Part shown: piece after piece, positions 34,234-45,058 of the stretch | How positions within the stretch are numbered: position 1 is the first letter of the stretch | Layout: each line of letters starts with the position of its first letter | Origin: Metapseudomonas resinovorans DSM 21078 | Lineage (GTDB): Bacteria > Pseudomonadota > Gammaproteobacteria > Pseudomonadales > Pseudomonadaceae | NCBI RefSeq assembly: GCF_000423545.1 | Contig: NZ_AUIE01000024.1 | Span: 1-64,000 of the forward strand | Length of the DNA: 64,000 nucleotides | Direction: 5' to 3' | Notes under the pieces: model-generated | Told to the model about the DNA's origin: nothing | Seen by the model: only the letters and a program-made list of their open reading frames with translations | Databases searched by the model: none | Made by a program: the position numbers and the translations under genes

Positions 34234-35402
34234 TACTTGCCCTCCGCCGCGGCCTTGACGACTTGCTGTGCAGCGTCGGTCAGGCTGGTCGCCGCGATGA
34301 TGTTCAGACCGCTCTCGGCCAGTACCTTGGCACCGAGGTCAGCGTTGTTGCCTTCCAGACGAACCACGACCGGAACCTTCACGCCTACTTCCTTCACGGC
34401 ACCGATGATGCCTTCGGCGATCATGTCGCAGCGGACGATACCGCCGAAGATGTTCACCAGAACGGCTTGGACGTTGCTGTCGGAGAGGATGATCTTGAAC
34501 GCTTCGGTCACGCGCTCCTTGGTTGCACCGCCGCCAACATCAAGGAAGTTGGCCGGCTTGCCGCCGTGGAGGTTGACGATGTCCATGGTACCCATGGCCA
34601 GGCCGGCACCGTTGACCATGCAGCCAATGTTGCCTTCCAGGGCCACGTAGTTCAGTTCCCACTTCTGCGCATGGGCTTCACGAGCGTCGTCCTGGGACGG
34701 GTCGTGCATGGCGCGCAGCTTGGGCTGACGGTACATGGCGTTGCTGTCGATGTTGATCTTGGCGTCCAGGCAATGCAGGTTGCCGTCAGCCTTGATGACC
34801 AGCGGGTTCACTTCCAGCAGGGCCAGGTCGTAGTCCTGGAACAGCTTGGCCAGGCCAACGAAGATGTGGGTGAACTGCTTGATCTGGTCACCTTCCAGGC
34901 CCAGCTGGAATGCCAGCTCACGGCCCTGGTAGGGCTGAGCGCCGACCAGCGGGTCGATGGTGGCCTTGAGGATCTTCTCGGGAGTGTCGTGAGCTACTTT
35001 CTCGATGTCCACGCCACCTTCGGTGGAGGCCATGAACACGATACGGCGGCTGGAACGATCTACCACGGCGCCCAGGTACAGTTCCTTGGCGATGTCGGTG
35101 CAGGATTCGACCAGGATTTTGCTGACCGGCTGACCATTGGCGTCAGTCTGGTAAGTCACCAGGCGCTTGCCCAGCCAGTTGGCTGCGAACGCCTTGGCGT
35201 CTTCCTTGCTCTTGACCAGCTTCACGCCGCCCGCTTTACCGCGGCCGCCAGCGTGGACCTGGGCCTTCACAACCCATTCGCTGCCACCGATTTTTTCGCA
35301 GGCTTCTGCGGCTTCTTCCGGGGTGTCTACGGCAAAGCCCTTGGATACGGGCAGGCCGTATTCAGCGAACAGCTGCTTACCCTGATACTCGTGGAGATTC
35401 AT
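34233..35402 (-). CDS. sucC: Succinyl-CoA synthetase beta subunit
   Basis: The protein has 389 residues: an ATP-grasp domain ([53 protein letters not shown]) and a C-terminal CoA-ligase domain ([17 protein letters not shown]). It binds the nucleotide and forms the active enzyme with SucD. The 200-bp gap to lpdG upstream contains a strongly folded leader that corresponds to the known sucC RNA motif, so sucCD can be controlled apart from the rest of the cluster. Confidence 0.98.
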   Translation of the reverse strand: MNLHEYQGKQLFAEYGLPVSKGFAVDTPEEAAEACEKIGGSEWVVKAQVHAGGRGKAGGVKLVKSKEDAKAFAANWLGKRLVTYQTDANGQPVSKILVESCTDIAKELYLGAVVDRSSRRIVFMASTEGGVDIEKVAHDTPEKILKATIDPLVGAQPYQGRELAFQLGLEGDQIKQFTHIFVGLAKLFQDYDLALLEVNPLVIKADGNLHCLDAKINIDSNAMYRQPKLRAMHDPSQDDAREAHAQKWELNYVALEGNIGCMVNGAGLAMGTMDIVNLHGGKPANFLDVGGGATKERVTEAFKIILSDSNVQAVLVNIFGGIVRCDMIAEGIIGAVKEVGVKVPVVVRLEGNNADLGAKVLAESGLNIIAATSLTDAAQQVVKAAAEGK

Positions 35403-35404
35403 GC

Positions 35405-35600
35405 TTGTCTACCGTCTTCGTTTAGGTATTGCGCATTCGGCGCTGCATTCGTGGTGCCGCGCCACCTGTGACTGCTGATGAAGGCAGTCCGGCGGGCTTT
35501 CCGCGGTGAGCCTCGCCCTACTGGGCGATGCTCACGACGGGCCACCCGCCGTGGTTCTTCGTCCTGCACGAGCTCGCGCGCGACCCGTGCAGGGGGTATT
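35405..35600 (-). ncRNA. Structured leader before sucC (sucC RNA motif candidate)
   Basis: The minus-strand RNA between lpdG and sucC can form an outer stem GGCGGG/CCCGCC (35545-35550 with 35491-35496). This encloses a helix of GTGAGC/GCTCAC and CGCCC/GGGCG with the loop AGTA, and a separate upstream 8-bp stem CCTGCACG/CGTGCAGG lies at 35563-35593. A cis-regulatory candidate called the sucC RNA motif has been described at this place in Pseudomonas. I assign it by location and foldability; I did not check it against the published consensus. Confidence 0.5.
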
Positions 35601-35602
35601 GC

Positions 35603-37042
<1,440 letters not shown>

Positions 37043-37108
37043 TCATTCCTTCTCATATGAAACCGGACGGCCCCTGTAAGGGGGGCCGCCGTGAAGAGAG
37101 ACTGCCGA

Positions 37109-38335
37109 TCAGATGTCCAGCAGCAGACGAGCCGGGTCTTCCAGCAGGTTCTTGATGGTCACCAGGAAGCTTACAGCTTCCTTGCCATCGATCAGGCGGT
37201 GGTCGTAGGACAGAGCCAGGTACATCATCGGGCGGATAACAACCTGACCGTTGATGGCCATCGGGCGCTGGATGATGTTGTGCATGCCAAGGATCGCGGC
37301 CTGCGGCGGGTTGACGATCGGGGTCGACATCATCGAGCCGAAGGTGCCGCCGTTGGTGATGGTGAAGGTGCCACCGGTCATTTCGTCGATGGACAGCTTG
37401 CCCTCACGGGCCTTCTTGCCGAAGGTCGCGATGCCGTTCTCGACTTCGGCCAGGCTCATCAGCTCAGCGTTGCGCAGAACCGGAACCACCAGGCCACGGT
37501 CGCTGGAAACAGCTACGCCAATGTCCTGGTAGCCGTGGTAGACGATGTCGTTGCCGTCGATGGAAGCGTTGACCGCCGGGAAGCGCTTCAGCGCCTCGAC
37601 GGAAGCCTTGACGAAGAAGGACATGAAGCCCAGGCGCACACCGTTGTGGGTCTTCTCGAACAGGTCCTTGTACTTCGAACGCAGCGCCATGACTTCGGTC
37701 ATGTCGACTTCGTTGAAGGTGGTCAACATGGCCATGGTGGACTGGGCTTCGACCAGACGCTCGGCCACCTTGGCACGCAGGCGGGTCATCGGTACGCGCT
37801 TCTCGACGCGATCGCCAGCGGCGAAGACCGGAGCCTCGGCAGCCGGGGCGGCGGGCTTGGCAGCCGGAGCAGCGGCCGGAGCGGATTTCTTGGCTTCAAC
37901 GGCAGCGACCACGTCTTCCTTGGTCACACGACCGCCTTTGCCAGTACCGGCAATGCTGTTCGGGTCGATGCCGTTCTCTTCAGCCAGCTTGCGGGCGGCC
38001 GGAGAGAGGATGGCGTCGTCGGCAGCAGCGGCAGCCGGAGCAGCAGCCTGGGCGACCGGAGCGGCGGCAGCAGCAGCGGCCGGGGCGGCAGCAGCGGCGC
38101 CTGCGTTCAGCTTGCCGAGCAGTTCGCCGCTAAGGACGGTGTCGCCCTCGTTCTTGACGATTTCAGCCAGGACGCCGTCGGTTTCCGCGAGGACTTCCAT
38201 GACTACTTTGTCGGTTTCGATGTCGACAATCAGTTCGTCACGCTTGACCGCATCGCCCGGCTTCTTGTGCCAGGTAGCCACAGTGCCGTCGGCAACCGAT
38301 TCTGGGAAAGTGGGGGCTTTGATCTCGATAGCCAT
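37109..38335 (-). CDS. sucB: Dihydrolipoyllysine-residue succinyltransferase (E2o)
   Basis: The protein has 408 residues. The N-terminal lipoyl domain has the modified lysine in [13 protein letters not shown] (~residue 43). A long alanine-proline linker ([20 protein letters not shown]) and an E3-binding domain ([20 protein letters not shown]) follow, then the catalytic domain with [15 protein letters not shown] at the C-terminus. It forms the core of the 2-oxoglutarate dehydrogenase complex and passes succinyl groups to CoA. It is 44 bp from sucA in the same transcript. Confidence 0.98.
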   Translation of the reverse strand: MAIEIKAPTFPESVADGTVATWHKKPGDAVKRDELIVDIETDKVVMEVLAETDGVLAEIVKNEGDTVLSGELLGKLNAGAAAAAPAAAAAAAPVAQAAAPAAAAADDAILSPAARKLAEENGIDPNSIAGTGKGGRVTKEDVVAAVEAKKSAPAAAPAAKPAAPAAEAPVFAAGDRVEKRVPMTRLRAKVAERLVEAQSTMAMLTTFNEVDMTEVMALRSKYKDLFEKTHNGVRLGFMSFFVKASVEALKRFPAVNASIDGNDIVYHGYQDIGVAVSSDRGLVVPVLRNAELMSLAEVENGIATFGKKAREGKLSIDEMTGGTFTITNGGTFGSMMSTPIVNPPQAAILGMHNIIQRPMAINGQVVIRPMMYLALSYDHRLIDGKEAVSFLVTIKNLLEDPARLLLDI

Positions 38336-38379
38336 TCTGTAGGGTTCCTATCTAATTCGGTTTCTTCTGCGCGAAGGCG

Positions 38380-41211
38380 TTAAACAGTAAATGCATCTTG
38401 CAGCAGTTTTTCCTGCTGCTCGGCGTGCATGGAGGCATAGCCGCAAGCCGGGGCTGCCGAACCTTCACGACCGGCGTACTCGAGGAACAGGCCCTTCTTG
38501 TGAGCCGCCGCGACACGACGCATGTGGTGCTGGCTGCAGTACCAGGCGCCCTGGTTCATCGGCTCTTCCTGGCACCAGACGATGTGCTTGAGGTTCTTGT
38601 ACGGAGCCAGTACCTCGGCCAGATCGTCCTCGGGGAACGGATACAGCTGCTCGATACGCACGATGGCAATATCTTCGCGGCCTTCGGCACGACGCTTCTC
38701 CAGCAGGTCGTAGTAGACCTTGCCGCTGCACAGGACCACGCGATCGACCTTCTTCGGATCGATCTGGTCGATCTCGCCGATGACGGTCTGGAAGGAGCCT
38801 TCGGCCAGATCTTCCAGGGTCGAGATGGCCAACTTGTGGCGCAGCAGCGACTTCGGAGTCAGGGCCACCAGCGGCTTGCGCAGCGGACGGATCACCTGGC
38901 GACGCAGCATGTGGTAGACCTGAGCCGGGGTGGTCGGCACGCAAACCTGGATGTTGTGCTCGGCGCACAGCTGCAGGTAGCGCTCCAGACGCGCGGAGGA
39001 GTGCTCCGGACCCTGGCCTTCGTAGCCGTGCGGCAGCAGCATGGTCAGGCCGCAGAGACGACCCCACTTGTGCTCGCCACTGGTAATGAACTGGTCGATC
39101 ACCACTTGGGCGCCGTTGGCGAAGTCACCGAACTGGGCTTCCCAGATCACCAGGGCGTTCGGCATGGTGGTCGAGTAGCCGTATTCGAATGCCAGTACGG
39201 CTTCTTCCGAAAGGTAGGAGTCGTACAGTTCGAACTTGGGTTGCGTGTCGAACAGATGTTGCAGCGGCAGGTGGGTGCTGGCGTCCTTCTGGCTGTGCAG
39301 CGCCGCGTGGCGGTGCGAGAAGGTGCCACGACCAACGTCCTGGCCGGTGATGCGCACCGGATGGCCTTCGAACAACAGAGTGGCGTAGGCCATGGTCTCG
39401 GCGTAGCCCCAGTTGATCGGCATTGCACCCGCACCCATCTTCTGGCGGTCTTCAAGGATCTTGGCGACCTGGCGCTGGACCACGAAGCCTTCGGGGATCT
39501 CCAGCACCTTGGCAGAGAGCTCCTGCAGGGTCTTGAGCTCGAAGCGGGTGTCGTGGCGAGCAGTCCAGGCATGGCCCAGGTAAGGACGCCAGTCAACGAA
39601 GAGCTCCTTGTTGGGCTCCTTGACCAGGCTCTTGACCACGTGCTGGCCGTTGTCCAGAGCGGTGCGGTACTCGTCGACCTTGGCCTGGATGGCCGCGGCG
39701 TCGAGCACGCCGGAGGCGCTCAGGGCATCGGCATACAGCTCGCGGGTGGTGCGCTGCTTGGTGATCTGCTGGTACATCAGCGGCTGGGTGCCGTTCGGCT
39801 CATCAGCCTCGTTGTGACCGCGACGGCGGTAGCAGACCAGGTCGATAACCACGTCACGCTTGAACTGCATGCGGTAATCGACAGCCAGCTGGGTAACGAA
39901 CAGCACCGCTTCGGGATCGTCGCCGTTCACGTGCAGGATCGGCGCCTGGATCATCTTGGCGACGTCGGTGCAATACTCGGTGGAGCGCGAGTCTTCCGGA
40001 CGGCTGGTGGTGAAACCGACCTGGTTGTTGATCACGAGGTGGATGGTGCCGCCCGTCTTGTAGCCACGGGTCTGCGACATCTGGAACGTCTCCATGACCA
40101 CGCCCTGGCCAGCGAAGGCCGCGTCGCCATGGATGGAGATCGGCAGTACCTTGTCACCGGCTTTGTCCTGACGACGATCCTGACGGGCACGCACGGACCC
40201 TTCGACCACCGGGGAAACGATTTCCAGGTGGGACGGGTTGAACGCCAGGGCCAGGTGAACTTCGCCACCCGGAGTCATGACGTTGGAGGAGAAGCCCTGG
40301 TGATACTTCACGTCACCGGAAGACAGGCCCTCGGCCTTCTTGCCTTCGAACTCGTCGAACAGGTCGCGTGGATTCTTGCCGAAGGTGTTGACCAGAACGT
40401 TCAGACGGCCGCGGTGGGCCATGCCGATGACGATTTCCTTCAAGCCATAGGAGCCCGAGCGCTGGATGATCTCGTCCAGCAGCGGGATCAGGCTCTCGCC
40501 CCCCTCCAGGCCGAAACGCTTGGTGCCCGGGTACTTGGTGCCCAGGTACTTTTCCAGGCCTTCTGCAGCGGTCAGACGCTCGAGCAGGTGGCTCTGGACT
40601 TCCGGCGAGAACGCCGGACGACCGCGCACGCTTTCCAGACGCTGCTGGAACCACTTGCGCTGCTCGGAATCGACGATGTGGGTGAACTCCGCGCCGATGG
40701 TGCGGCAATACGTCTCGTTGAGGGTCTGCTGAATCTCACGCAGAGTAGCCTCTTCTTTGCCGATGTAGAGCTCACCCGTGCGGAAGGTGGTATCGAGGTC
40801 GGCATCGGTCAGCCCGTAGTGACGGATCGACAGGTCAGCCGGAGCCGGACGCTGCCACAGACCAAGCGGATCGAGCTTGGAGGCCTGATGGCCGCGCATG
40901 CGGAAAGCCTGGATCAAGCGCAGGACTTCAACCTGCTTCTTTTCGTGTTCACTGCTTACAGCACCAGCGGAAACCGGCTGAGCGCGGCGCTGGTTCTTGG
41001 CGAGCAGAACGAAATGATCGCGGATAGTGGAGTGCGAAACGTCGGTGGCAAGATTGCCGTCGGTCGGCAGCTTCTGGAAGTAGGTGCGCCACTCTTCGGG
41101 CACAGCGTTGGGATCGTGCAGGTAGAGCTCATAGAGCTCTTCCACATATGCAGCGTTACCACCGGATAGGTGGGCGCTGTTCCACATGCGCTGCATTTCG
41201 CTTTCTTGCAT
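38380..41211 (-). CDS. sucA: 2-oxoglutarate dehydrogenase E1 component
   Basis: The protein has 943 residues, the normal length. It is thiamine diphosphate dependent: GMAHRGRLNVLVNTFGK and the GDAAFAGQGVVMETFQMSQ motif (cofactor binding), the ...HNEADEPNGTQPLMYQ region, and the C-terminal transketolase-like part with AEGREDIAIVRIEQLYPFP. It decarboxylates 2-oxoglutarate and succinylates the lipoyl group of SucB. The intergenic region before it (244 bp) contains two strong hairpins and the place where the sucA-II RNA motif is known in Pseudomonas. On the opposite strand a very long open frame exists but is a coding shadow. Confidence 0.98.
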   Translation of the reverse strand: MQESEMQRMWNSAHLSGGNAAYVEELYELYLHDPNAVPEEWRTYFQKLPTDGNLATDVSHSTIRDHFVLLAKNQRRAQPVSAGAVSSEHEKKQVEVLRLIQAFRMRGHQASKLDPLGLWQRPAPADLSIRHYGLTDADLDTTFRTGELYIGKEEATLREIQQTLNETYCRTIGAEFTHIVDSEQRKWFQQRLESVRGRPAFSPEVQSHLLERLTAAEGLEKYLGTKYPGTKRFGLEGGESLIPLLDEIIQRSGSYGLKEIVIGMAHRGRLNVLVNTFGKNPRDLFDEFEGKKAEGLSSGDVKYHQGFSSNVMTPGGEVHLALAFNPSHLEIVSPVVEGSVRARQDRRQDKAGDKVLPISIHGDAAFAGQGVVMETFQMSQTRGYKTGGTIHLVINNQVGFTTSRPEDSRSTEYCTDVAKMIQAPILHVNGDDPEAVLFVTQLAVDYRMQFKRDVVIDLVCYRRRGHNEADEPNGTQPLMYQQITKQRTTRELYADALSASGVLDAAAIQAKVDEYRTALDNGQHVVKSLVKEPNKELFVDWRPYLGHAWTARHDTRFELKTLQELSAKVLEIPEGFVVQRQVAKILEDRQKMGAGAMPINWGYAETMAYATLLFEGHPVRITGQDVGRGTFSHRHAALHSQKDASTHLPLQHLFDTQPKFELYDSYLSEEAVLAFEYGYSTTMPNALVIWEAQFGDFANGAQVVIDQFITSGEHKWGRLCGLTMLLPHGYEGQGPEHSSARLERYLQLCAEHNIQVCVPTTPAQVYHMLRRQVIRPLRKPLVALTPKSLLRHKLAISTLEDLAEGSFQTVIGEIDQIDPKKVDRVVLCSGKVYYDLLEKRRAEGREDIAIVRIEQLYPFPEDDLAEVLAPYKNLKHIVWCQEEPMNQGAWYCSQHHMRRVAAAHKKGLFLEYAGREGSAAPACGYASMHAEQQEKLLQDAFTV

Positions 41212-41214
41212 GCT

Positions 41215-41400
41215 TTGTCACCCTCGATAAGGGGACGCCATCGGCATGGACACCGCTAGGGCTTAGAAGTCCTGGCACAGCGACTTCGGTAAGCCACCAA
41301 GGATCCCGCTGATAGTCCGGGCACCAGCCCGGTTGCCCCTGCTGGTCATCTATATATTTTTCAAATAAGGAACACGGCTTTGTGAGCTGCGTTCCTGGTT
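41215..41400 (-). ncRNA. Structured leader before sucA (sucA-II RNA motif candidate)
   Basis: The minus-strand RNA contains AGGAAC...GTTCCT (41368-41396) with an inner GCT/AGC pairing, and a compact hairpin CCGGGC-TGGT-GCCCGG (41317-41332). An AU-rich stretch (TTATTTGAAAAATATATAG) between them could be an internal promoter. The sucA-II motif has been described upstream of sucA in Pseudomonas. The assignment is by location and visible pairing only. Confidence 0.45.
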
Positions 41401-41403
41401 TTA

Positions 41404-41432
41404 CTGCGGCACCAGCCAGGCTGGTGCCGCAG
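41404..41432 (-). other. Strong 12-bp hairpin after sdhB
   Basis: CTGCGGCACCAG and CTGGTGCCGCAG flank a 5-base loop, 24 bp after the sdhB stop. On the minus strand AAAACC rather than a T-run follows, so it is better explained as an mRNA-stabilising or processing hairpin between sdhCDAB and sucAB than as a full terminator. Confidence 0.6.
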
Positions 41433-41455
41433 GTGTTACGGGTACCGCAATCGAA

Positions 41456-42172
41456 TCAGGTACCGCTCTGCAGCAGCATGTTGCGTACGTGACCGATTGC
41501 CTTGGTCGGGTTCAGACCCTTCGGGCAAACGTTCACGCAGTTCATGATGCCGCGGCAGCGGAACACACTGAACGGGTCATCCAGCGCAGCCAGACGTTCT
41601 TCGGTCTTGTTGTCACGGCTGTCGGCCAGGAAACGATAGGCCTGGAGCAGTGCAGCGGGGCCGAGGAACTTGTCGGGGTTCCACCAGAAGGACGGGCACG
41701 AGGTCGAGCAGCAAGCGCACAGGATGCACTCGTACAGACCGTCGAGCTTCTCGCGCTCTTCCGGAGACTGCAGACGTTCGATGGCCGGAGCCGGCGTATC
41801 GTTCTGCAGGAAGGGTTTCACCTTCTCGTACTGCTTGTAGAAGATGCTCATATCAACGACGAGGTCACGAATGACCGGCAAACCGGGCAGCGGGCGAATC
41901 ACCAGCTTGCCGCCCTTCAGGCCGGCGGCGGACAGCGGAGTGATGCACGCCAGGCCGTTCTTGCCGTTGATGTTCATGCCGTCGGAACCGCAGACGCCTT
42001 CACGGCAGGAGCGACGGTAGGAGAAACCCTCGTCCTGTTCCTTGATCAGCGCCAGTACGTCGAGGACCATCACGTCCTTGCCGTCGGTATCGATCTGGAA
42101 ATCCTGCATGGTCGGAGCGCTGTCGCGCTCCGGGTTGTAGCGATAGACGCTGACAGTGAGAGTGTTGGACAT
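41456..42172 (-). CDS. sdhB: Succinate dehydrogenase iron-sulfur subunit
   Basis: The protein has 238 residues with three clusters: [2Fe-2S] ligands in CREGVCGSDGMNINGKNGLA followed by C, then CILCACCSTSCP and CRGIMNCVNVCPKGLNP for the [4Fe-4S] and [3Fe-4S] centres. It carries electrons from SdhA to the membrane subunits. ATG 42172 is used: AAGGGTGG lies 9 bases upstream, and a GTG three codons earlier is too close to that site. It follows sdhA by 11 bp. Confidence 0.98.
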   Translation of the reverse strand: MSNTLTVSVYRYNPERDSAPTMQDFQIDTDGKDVMVLDVLALIKEQDEGFSYRRSCREGVCGSDGMNINGKNGLACITPLSAAGLKGGKLVIRPLPGLPVIRDLVVDMSIFYKQYEKVKPFLQNDTPAPAIERLQSPEEREKLDGLYECILCACCSTSCPSFWWNPDKFLGPAALLQAYRFLADSRDNKTEERLAALDDPFSVFRCRGIMNCVNVCPKGLNPTKAIGHVRNMLLQSGT

Positions 42173-42183
42173 GTCGGCCACCC

Positions 42184-43956
42184 TTAATAAGTACGTACTT
42201 TGGGTTCGAACGCCGGAACGGTCTTCGGCGCGAAGTTGACGGCGCGCTTGGTAACGCGCTTATCACCCGGGAAGTACAGGGTGTGGCACAGCCAGTTCTC
42301 GTCGTCGCGATCTTCGAAGTCTTCGCGGGCATGGGCGCCACGGGACTCCTTGCGGACTTCCGCGGCGATCGCGGTAGCCTCGGCGACTTCCAGCAGGTTC
42401 TGCAGCTCGAGCGCTTCGATGCGCGCGGTGTTGAAGGCCTGGCTCTTGTCGTTGATCTTGACGTTGGCGATGCGCTCACGCAGATCGGCCAGCTGGGCAA
42501 TGCCCTTCTGCATGTATTCGCCGGTACGGAACACACCGAAGTAGTTCTGCATGCACTGCTGCAGCTCGCGCTTCAGCGGGGCAACTTCTTCGCCGCTGGT
42601 GCGCTCGTTGACGCCGGACAGACGCTTGAGCGACTGCTCGATGTCGGTCTCGCTGGCGCCGCGCGCCTCGATACCTTCCTTGAGCGCCTTCTCCAGGTGC
42701 AGACCGGCGGCACGACCGAACACAACCAGGTCGAGCAGGGAGTTGCCGCCCAGGCGGTTGGCGCCGTGTACCGATACGCAAGCCACTTCGCCCACCGCGA
42801 ACAGGCCTTCGACGATGGTGTCGTTGCCGTTGGCGTCCTGGGTGATGGCCTGACCATGGATGTTGGTGGCAACGCCGCCCATCATGTAGTGGCAGGTCGG
42901 AATAACCGGGATCGGCGCGACGACCGGGTCGACGTGCGCGAAGGTCTTGGACAGCTCGCAGATGCCGGGCAGGCGGCTGTGCAGAACTTCCTCGCCCAGG
43001 TGGTCGAGCTTCAGCAGTACGTGGTCCTTGTTCGGGCCCACGCCGTTGCCAGCGATTACTTCTTTCACCATGGAGCGGGCGACCACGTCGCGGCCAGCCA
43101 GGTCCTTGGCGTTCGGAGCATAGCGCTCCATGAAGCGTTCGCCATGGGCGTTGATCAGGTAACCACCCTCGCCGCGGCAACCTTCGGTCACCAGCACGCC
43201 GGCACCGGCGATACCGGTCGGGTGGAACTGCCACATTTCGATGTCCTGAACCGGCACACCTGCACGCAGGGCCATGCCCACGCCGTCGCCGGTGTTGATC
43301 AGGGCGTTGGTGGTGGAGGCGTAGATACGGCCTGCACCGCCGGTGGCCAGAACCACGGCCTTGGAGCGGATATAGACGGTTTCACCGGTCTCGATGCAGA
43401 TCGCGATGATGCCAACCACGGCGCCGTCCTGGTTCTTCACCAGGTCTACGGCATACCACTCATTGAGGAACGAGGTGCCGCTCTTCAGGTTTGCCTGATA
43501 CAGGGTGTGCAGCAGGGCGTGACCGGTACGGTCAGCCGCAGCGCAGGTACGGGCAGCCTGGCCGCCCTTGCCGAAGTCCTTGGACTGGCCGCCGAACGGG
43601 CGCTGGTAGATGCGACCTTGCTCGGTACGGGAGAACGGCAGGCCCATGTGTTCCAGCTCGAACACGGCTTCCGGACCAACGGAGCACATATATTCGATTG
43701 CGTCCTGGTCACCGATGTAATCGGAACCCTTGACGGTGTCGTACATGTGCCAGCGCCAATCATCATTCGGGTCGGCCGAAGCGATTGCGCAGGTGATGCC
43801 ACCCTGGGCCGAAACGGTGTGGGAGCGAGTCGGGAACACCTTGGTCACAACGGCGGTCTTGTGACCGCCCTGAGCCAGTTGCAGCGCAGCACGCATGCCG
43901 GCGCCGCCGCCACCTACGATGATGGCGTCGAAAGAAAGAGTACGAATGCTAGCCAT
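42184..43956 (-). CDS. sdhA: Succinate dehydrogenase flavoprotein subunit
   Basis: The protein has 590 residues. The N-terminal FAD motif is [20 protein letters not shown], the covalent-flavin histidine is in [12 protein letters not shown] (~residue 45), and the active-site region [20 protein letters not shown] (~242-261) is intact. It oxidises succinate to fumarate on the cytoplasmic face of the inner membrane. Three bases separate its start from the sdhD stop. Confidence 0.98.
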   Translation of the reverse strand: MASIRTLSFDAIIVGGGGAGMRAALQLAQGGHKTAVVTKVFPTRSHTVSAQGGITCAIASADPNDDWRWHMYDTVKGSDYIGDQDAIEYMCSVGPEAVFELEHMGLPFSRTEQGRIYQRPFGGQSKDFGKGGQAARTCAAADRTGHALLHTLYQANLKSGTSFLNEWYAVDLVKNQDGAVVGIIAICIETGETVYIRSKAVVLATGGAGRIYASTTNALINTGDGVGMALRAGVPVQDIEMWQFHPTGIAGAGVLVTEGCRGEGGYLINAHGERFMERYAPNAKDLAGRDVVARSMVKEVIAGNGVGPNKDHVLLKLDHLGEEVLHSRLPGICELSKTFAHVDPVVAPIPVIPTCHYMMGGVATNIHGQAITQDANGNDTIVEGLFAVGEVACVSVHGANRLGGNSLLDLVVFGRAAGLHLEKALKEGIEARGASETDIEQSLKRLSGVNERTSGEEVAPLKRELQQCMQNYFGVFRTGEYMQKGIAQLADLRERIANVKINDKSQAFNTARIEALELQNLLEVAEATAIAAEVRKESRGAHAREDFEDRDDENWLCHTLYFPGDKRVTKRAVNFAPKTVPAFEPKVRTY

Positions 43957-43959
43957 GGA

Positions 43960-44328
43960 TCACACACCCCAGAGAATCTGCACGCCCCAGACGAAGAACG
44001 CGAACATTGCAATGCCGCATACCGCCTGGAACAGGAAACGCACGACAGTCGCCGCCTTGCCCAGCGCCATCGGCGTCAGGTAGTCGGTGGAGATGGTCCA
44101 CATGCCGACCCAGGCGTGGACGCTCAGGGCGACCAGGGCAAGCAAGCTGAAGATGCGCATCGCGGTGTGGGAGAACAGACCGTGCCAGTCGGCGTAGGTC
44201 AGACCCGGACTGAACAGCAGGTAGCCCAGCAGGAAAAGGAAATAAGCCGCGAGAACGACCGCAGAAACGCGCTGGGCCATCCAGTCATAAAGGCCCGAAC
44301 GCGAGAAGTTCGTAACGTTGGTTACCAT
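43960..44328 (-). CDS. sdhD: Succinate dehydrogenase membrane anchor subunit
   Basis: The protein has 122 residues with three membrane helices (~21-40, ~58-80, ~98-118). The YDWMAQRVSAVVLAAYF and HAWVGMWTISTDYL motifs contribute the quinone site and a haem b ligand histidine. The start is ATG 44328 (MVTNVTNFSRSG); a longer frame to 44520 overlaps sdhC and is rejected. It overlaps sdhC by 7 bp. Confidence 0.95.
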   Translation of the reverse strand: MVTNVTNFSRSGLYDWMAQRVSAVVLAAYFLFLLGYLLFSPGLTYADWHGLFSHTAMRIFSLLALVALSVHAWVGMWTISTDYLTPMALGKAATVVRFLFQAVCGIAMFAFFVWGVQILWGV

Positions 44329-44696
44329 ATCCACACTCCCAGCAGCACGATCAGCACCGCAGAAACTACGATGACGATTTTCGAGCCCAGCTTGCCGCCC
44401 TCGAGCGTCTCGCCGACGCCCGCATCCATTACCAGATGGCGCACACCGGCAACCAAGTGGTAAAGCAGTGCGGACAGGAGGCCCCAAACCACCAGCTTGG
44501 CCAGCGGACTGGTCAGGCACGCCTTGACCTGCTCGAAGCCTTCCTCGGAGCTCAGCGACTTGTCGAGTGCGAACAGCAGCACGGCAATGCCGAAGAAGAG
44601 GATGACGCCAGAGATACGATGCAGGATGGACGTGTAAGCAGTGATGGGGAGTTTGATGGTCCTGAGATCTAGGTTTACAGGTCGTTGGCTATTCAC
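44322..44696 (-). CDS. sdhC: Succinate dehydrogenase cytochrome b556 subunit
   Basis: The protein has 124 residues with three membrane helices. SILHRISGVILFFGIAVLL and LLYHLVAGVRHLVMD carry the quinone-site Ser/Arg and the haem-ligand histidine. It starts with GTG 44696. The leader just before it reads GTGTGAAAAAAAAGCC, with no Shine-Dalgarno match but an A-tract that fits a Hfq/Crc target, so translation of the whole operon may be limited here. It is the first gene of sdhCDAB, about 130 nt after the predicted promoter start. Confidence 0.95.
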   Translation of the reverse strand: MNSQRPVNLDLRTIKLPITAYTSILHRISGVILFFGIAVLLFALDKSLSSEEGFEQVKACLTSPLAKLVVWGLLSALLYHLVAGVRHLVMDAGVGETLEGGKLGSKIVIVVSAVLIVLLGVWIW

Positions 44697-44828
44697 GGCT
44701 TTTTTTTCACACTGAGGCCCCTAACTAACAGGGCAAGTTGTCGGGAAGTGCACTGATCAGGTACCCCTCACCAAAGGGAGTGCCGACCTCCAGAATATGG
44801 GCTTAAGGCCCCTGGCGATCGGGCGCTG

Positions 44829-44857
44829 AGTATAGACAGTTAGCTGACTAATGACAA
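44829..44857 (-). promoter_or_regulatory. Sigma-70 promoter of sdhCDAB
   Basis: On the minus strand TTGTCA (44852-44857), a 17-base spacer and TATACT (44829-44834) give a near-consensus sigma-70 promoter. Transcription would start near 44822, leaving a leader of about 125 nt before the sdhC GTG. Confidence 0.8.
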
Positions 44858-44972
44858 TGCGAACACCTGCCCCTAAAAGCGGATTGCACTGCCTATATAA
44901 AAGGCGTAAATAGCCCCTCTTTTTTCACCGAAAAACCCACGCAAACCCCACTGCCACATGGGTTTCTTCAAA

Positions 44973-45000
44973 TTGACATTCGAATTTATACCTCTATAGT
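44973..45000 (+). promoter_or_regulatory. Sigma-70 promoter of gltA
   Basis: TTGACA (44973-44978), a 16-base spacer and TATAGT (44995-45000) form a near-consensus sigma-70 promoter. Transcription would start near 45007, giving a ~52 nt leader before the gltA ATG. Confidence 0.82.
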
Positions 45001-45058
45001 GTCCCGGGCCCTGCGTGGGGGGCTGTCTGATGATTTCAAGCATAACTAGGAGGCCGCT

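Larger units (their letters stand above)
44697..45058. other. Divergent control region between the sdh-suc cluster and gltA
   Basis: This 362-bp gap contains no gene. It holds a minus-strand promoter for sdhCDAB and a plus-strand promoter for gltA, described separately. The two promoters point away from each other, with about 115 bp between their -35 boxes, including the AT-rich stretch around 44890-44935. This is a plausible place for shared regulators of the TCA cycle. Confidence 0.7.

Noticed and set aside
38398-41169. Very long open frame (923 codons) opposite sucA
   Set aside because: It lies exactly antisense to a fully conserved enzyme gene, has no ribosome binding site, and its product is low-complexity (Val/Gln/His-rich). 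Such frames are a by-product of high-GC codon use.
42283-44463. 726-codon plus-strand frame over sdhA, sdhD and sdhC
   Set aside because: It is antisense to essential conserved genes, with the same low-complexity pattern.
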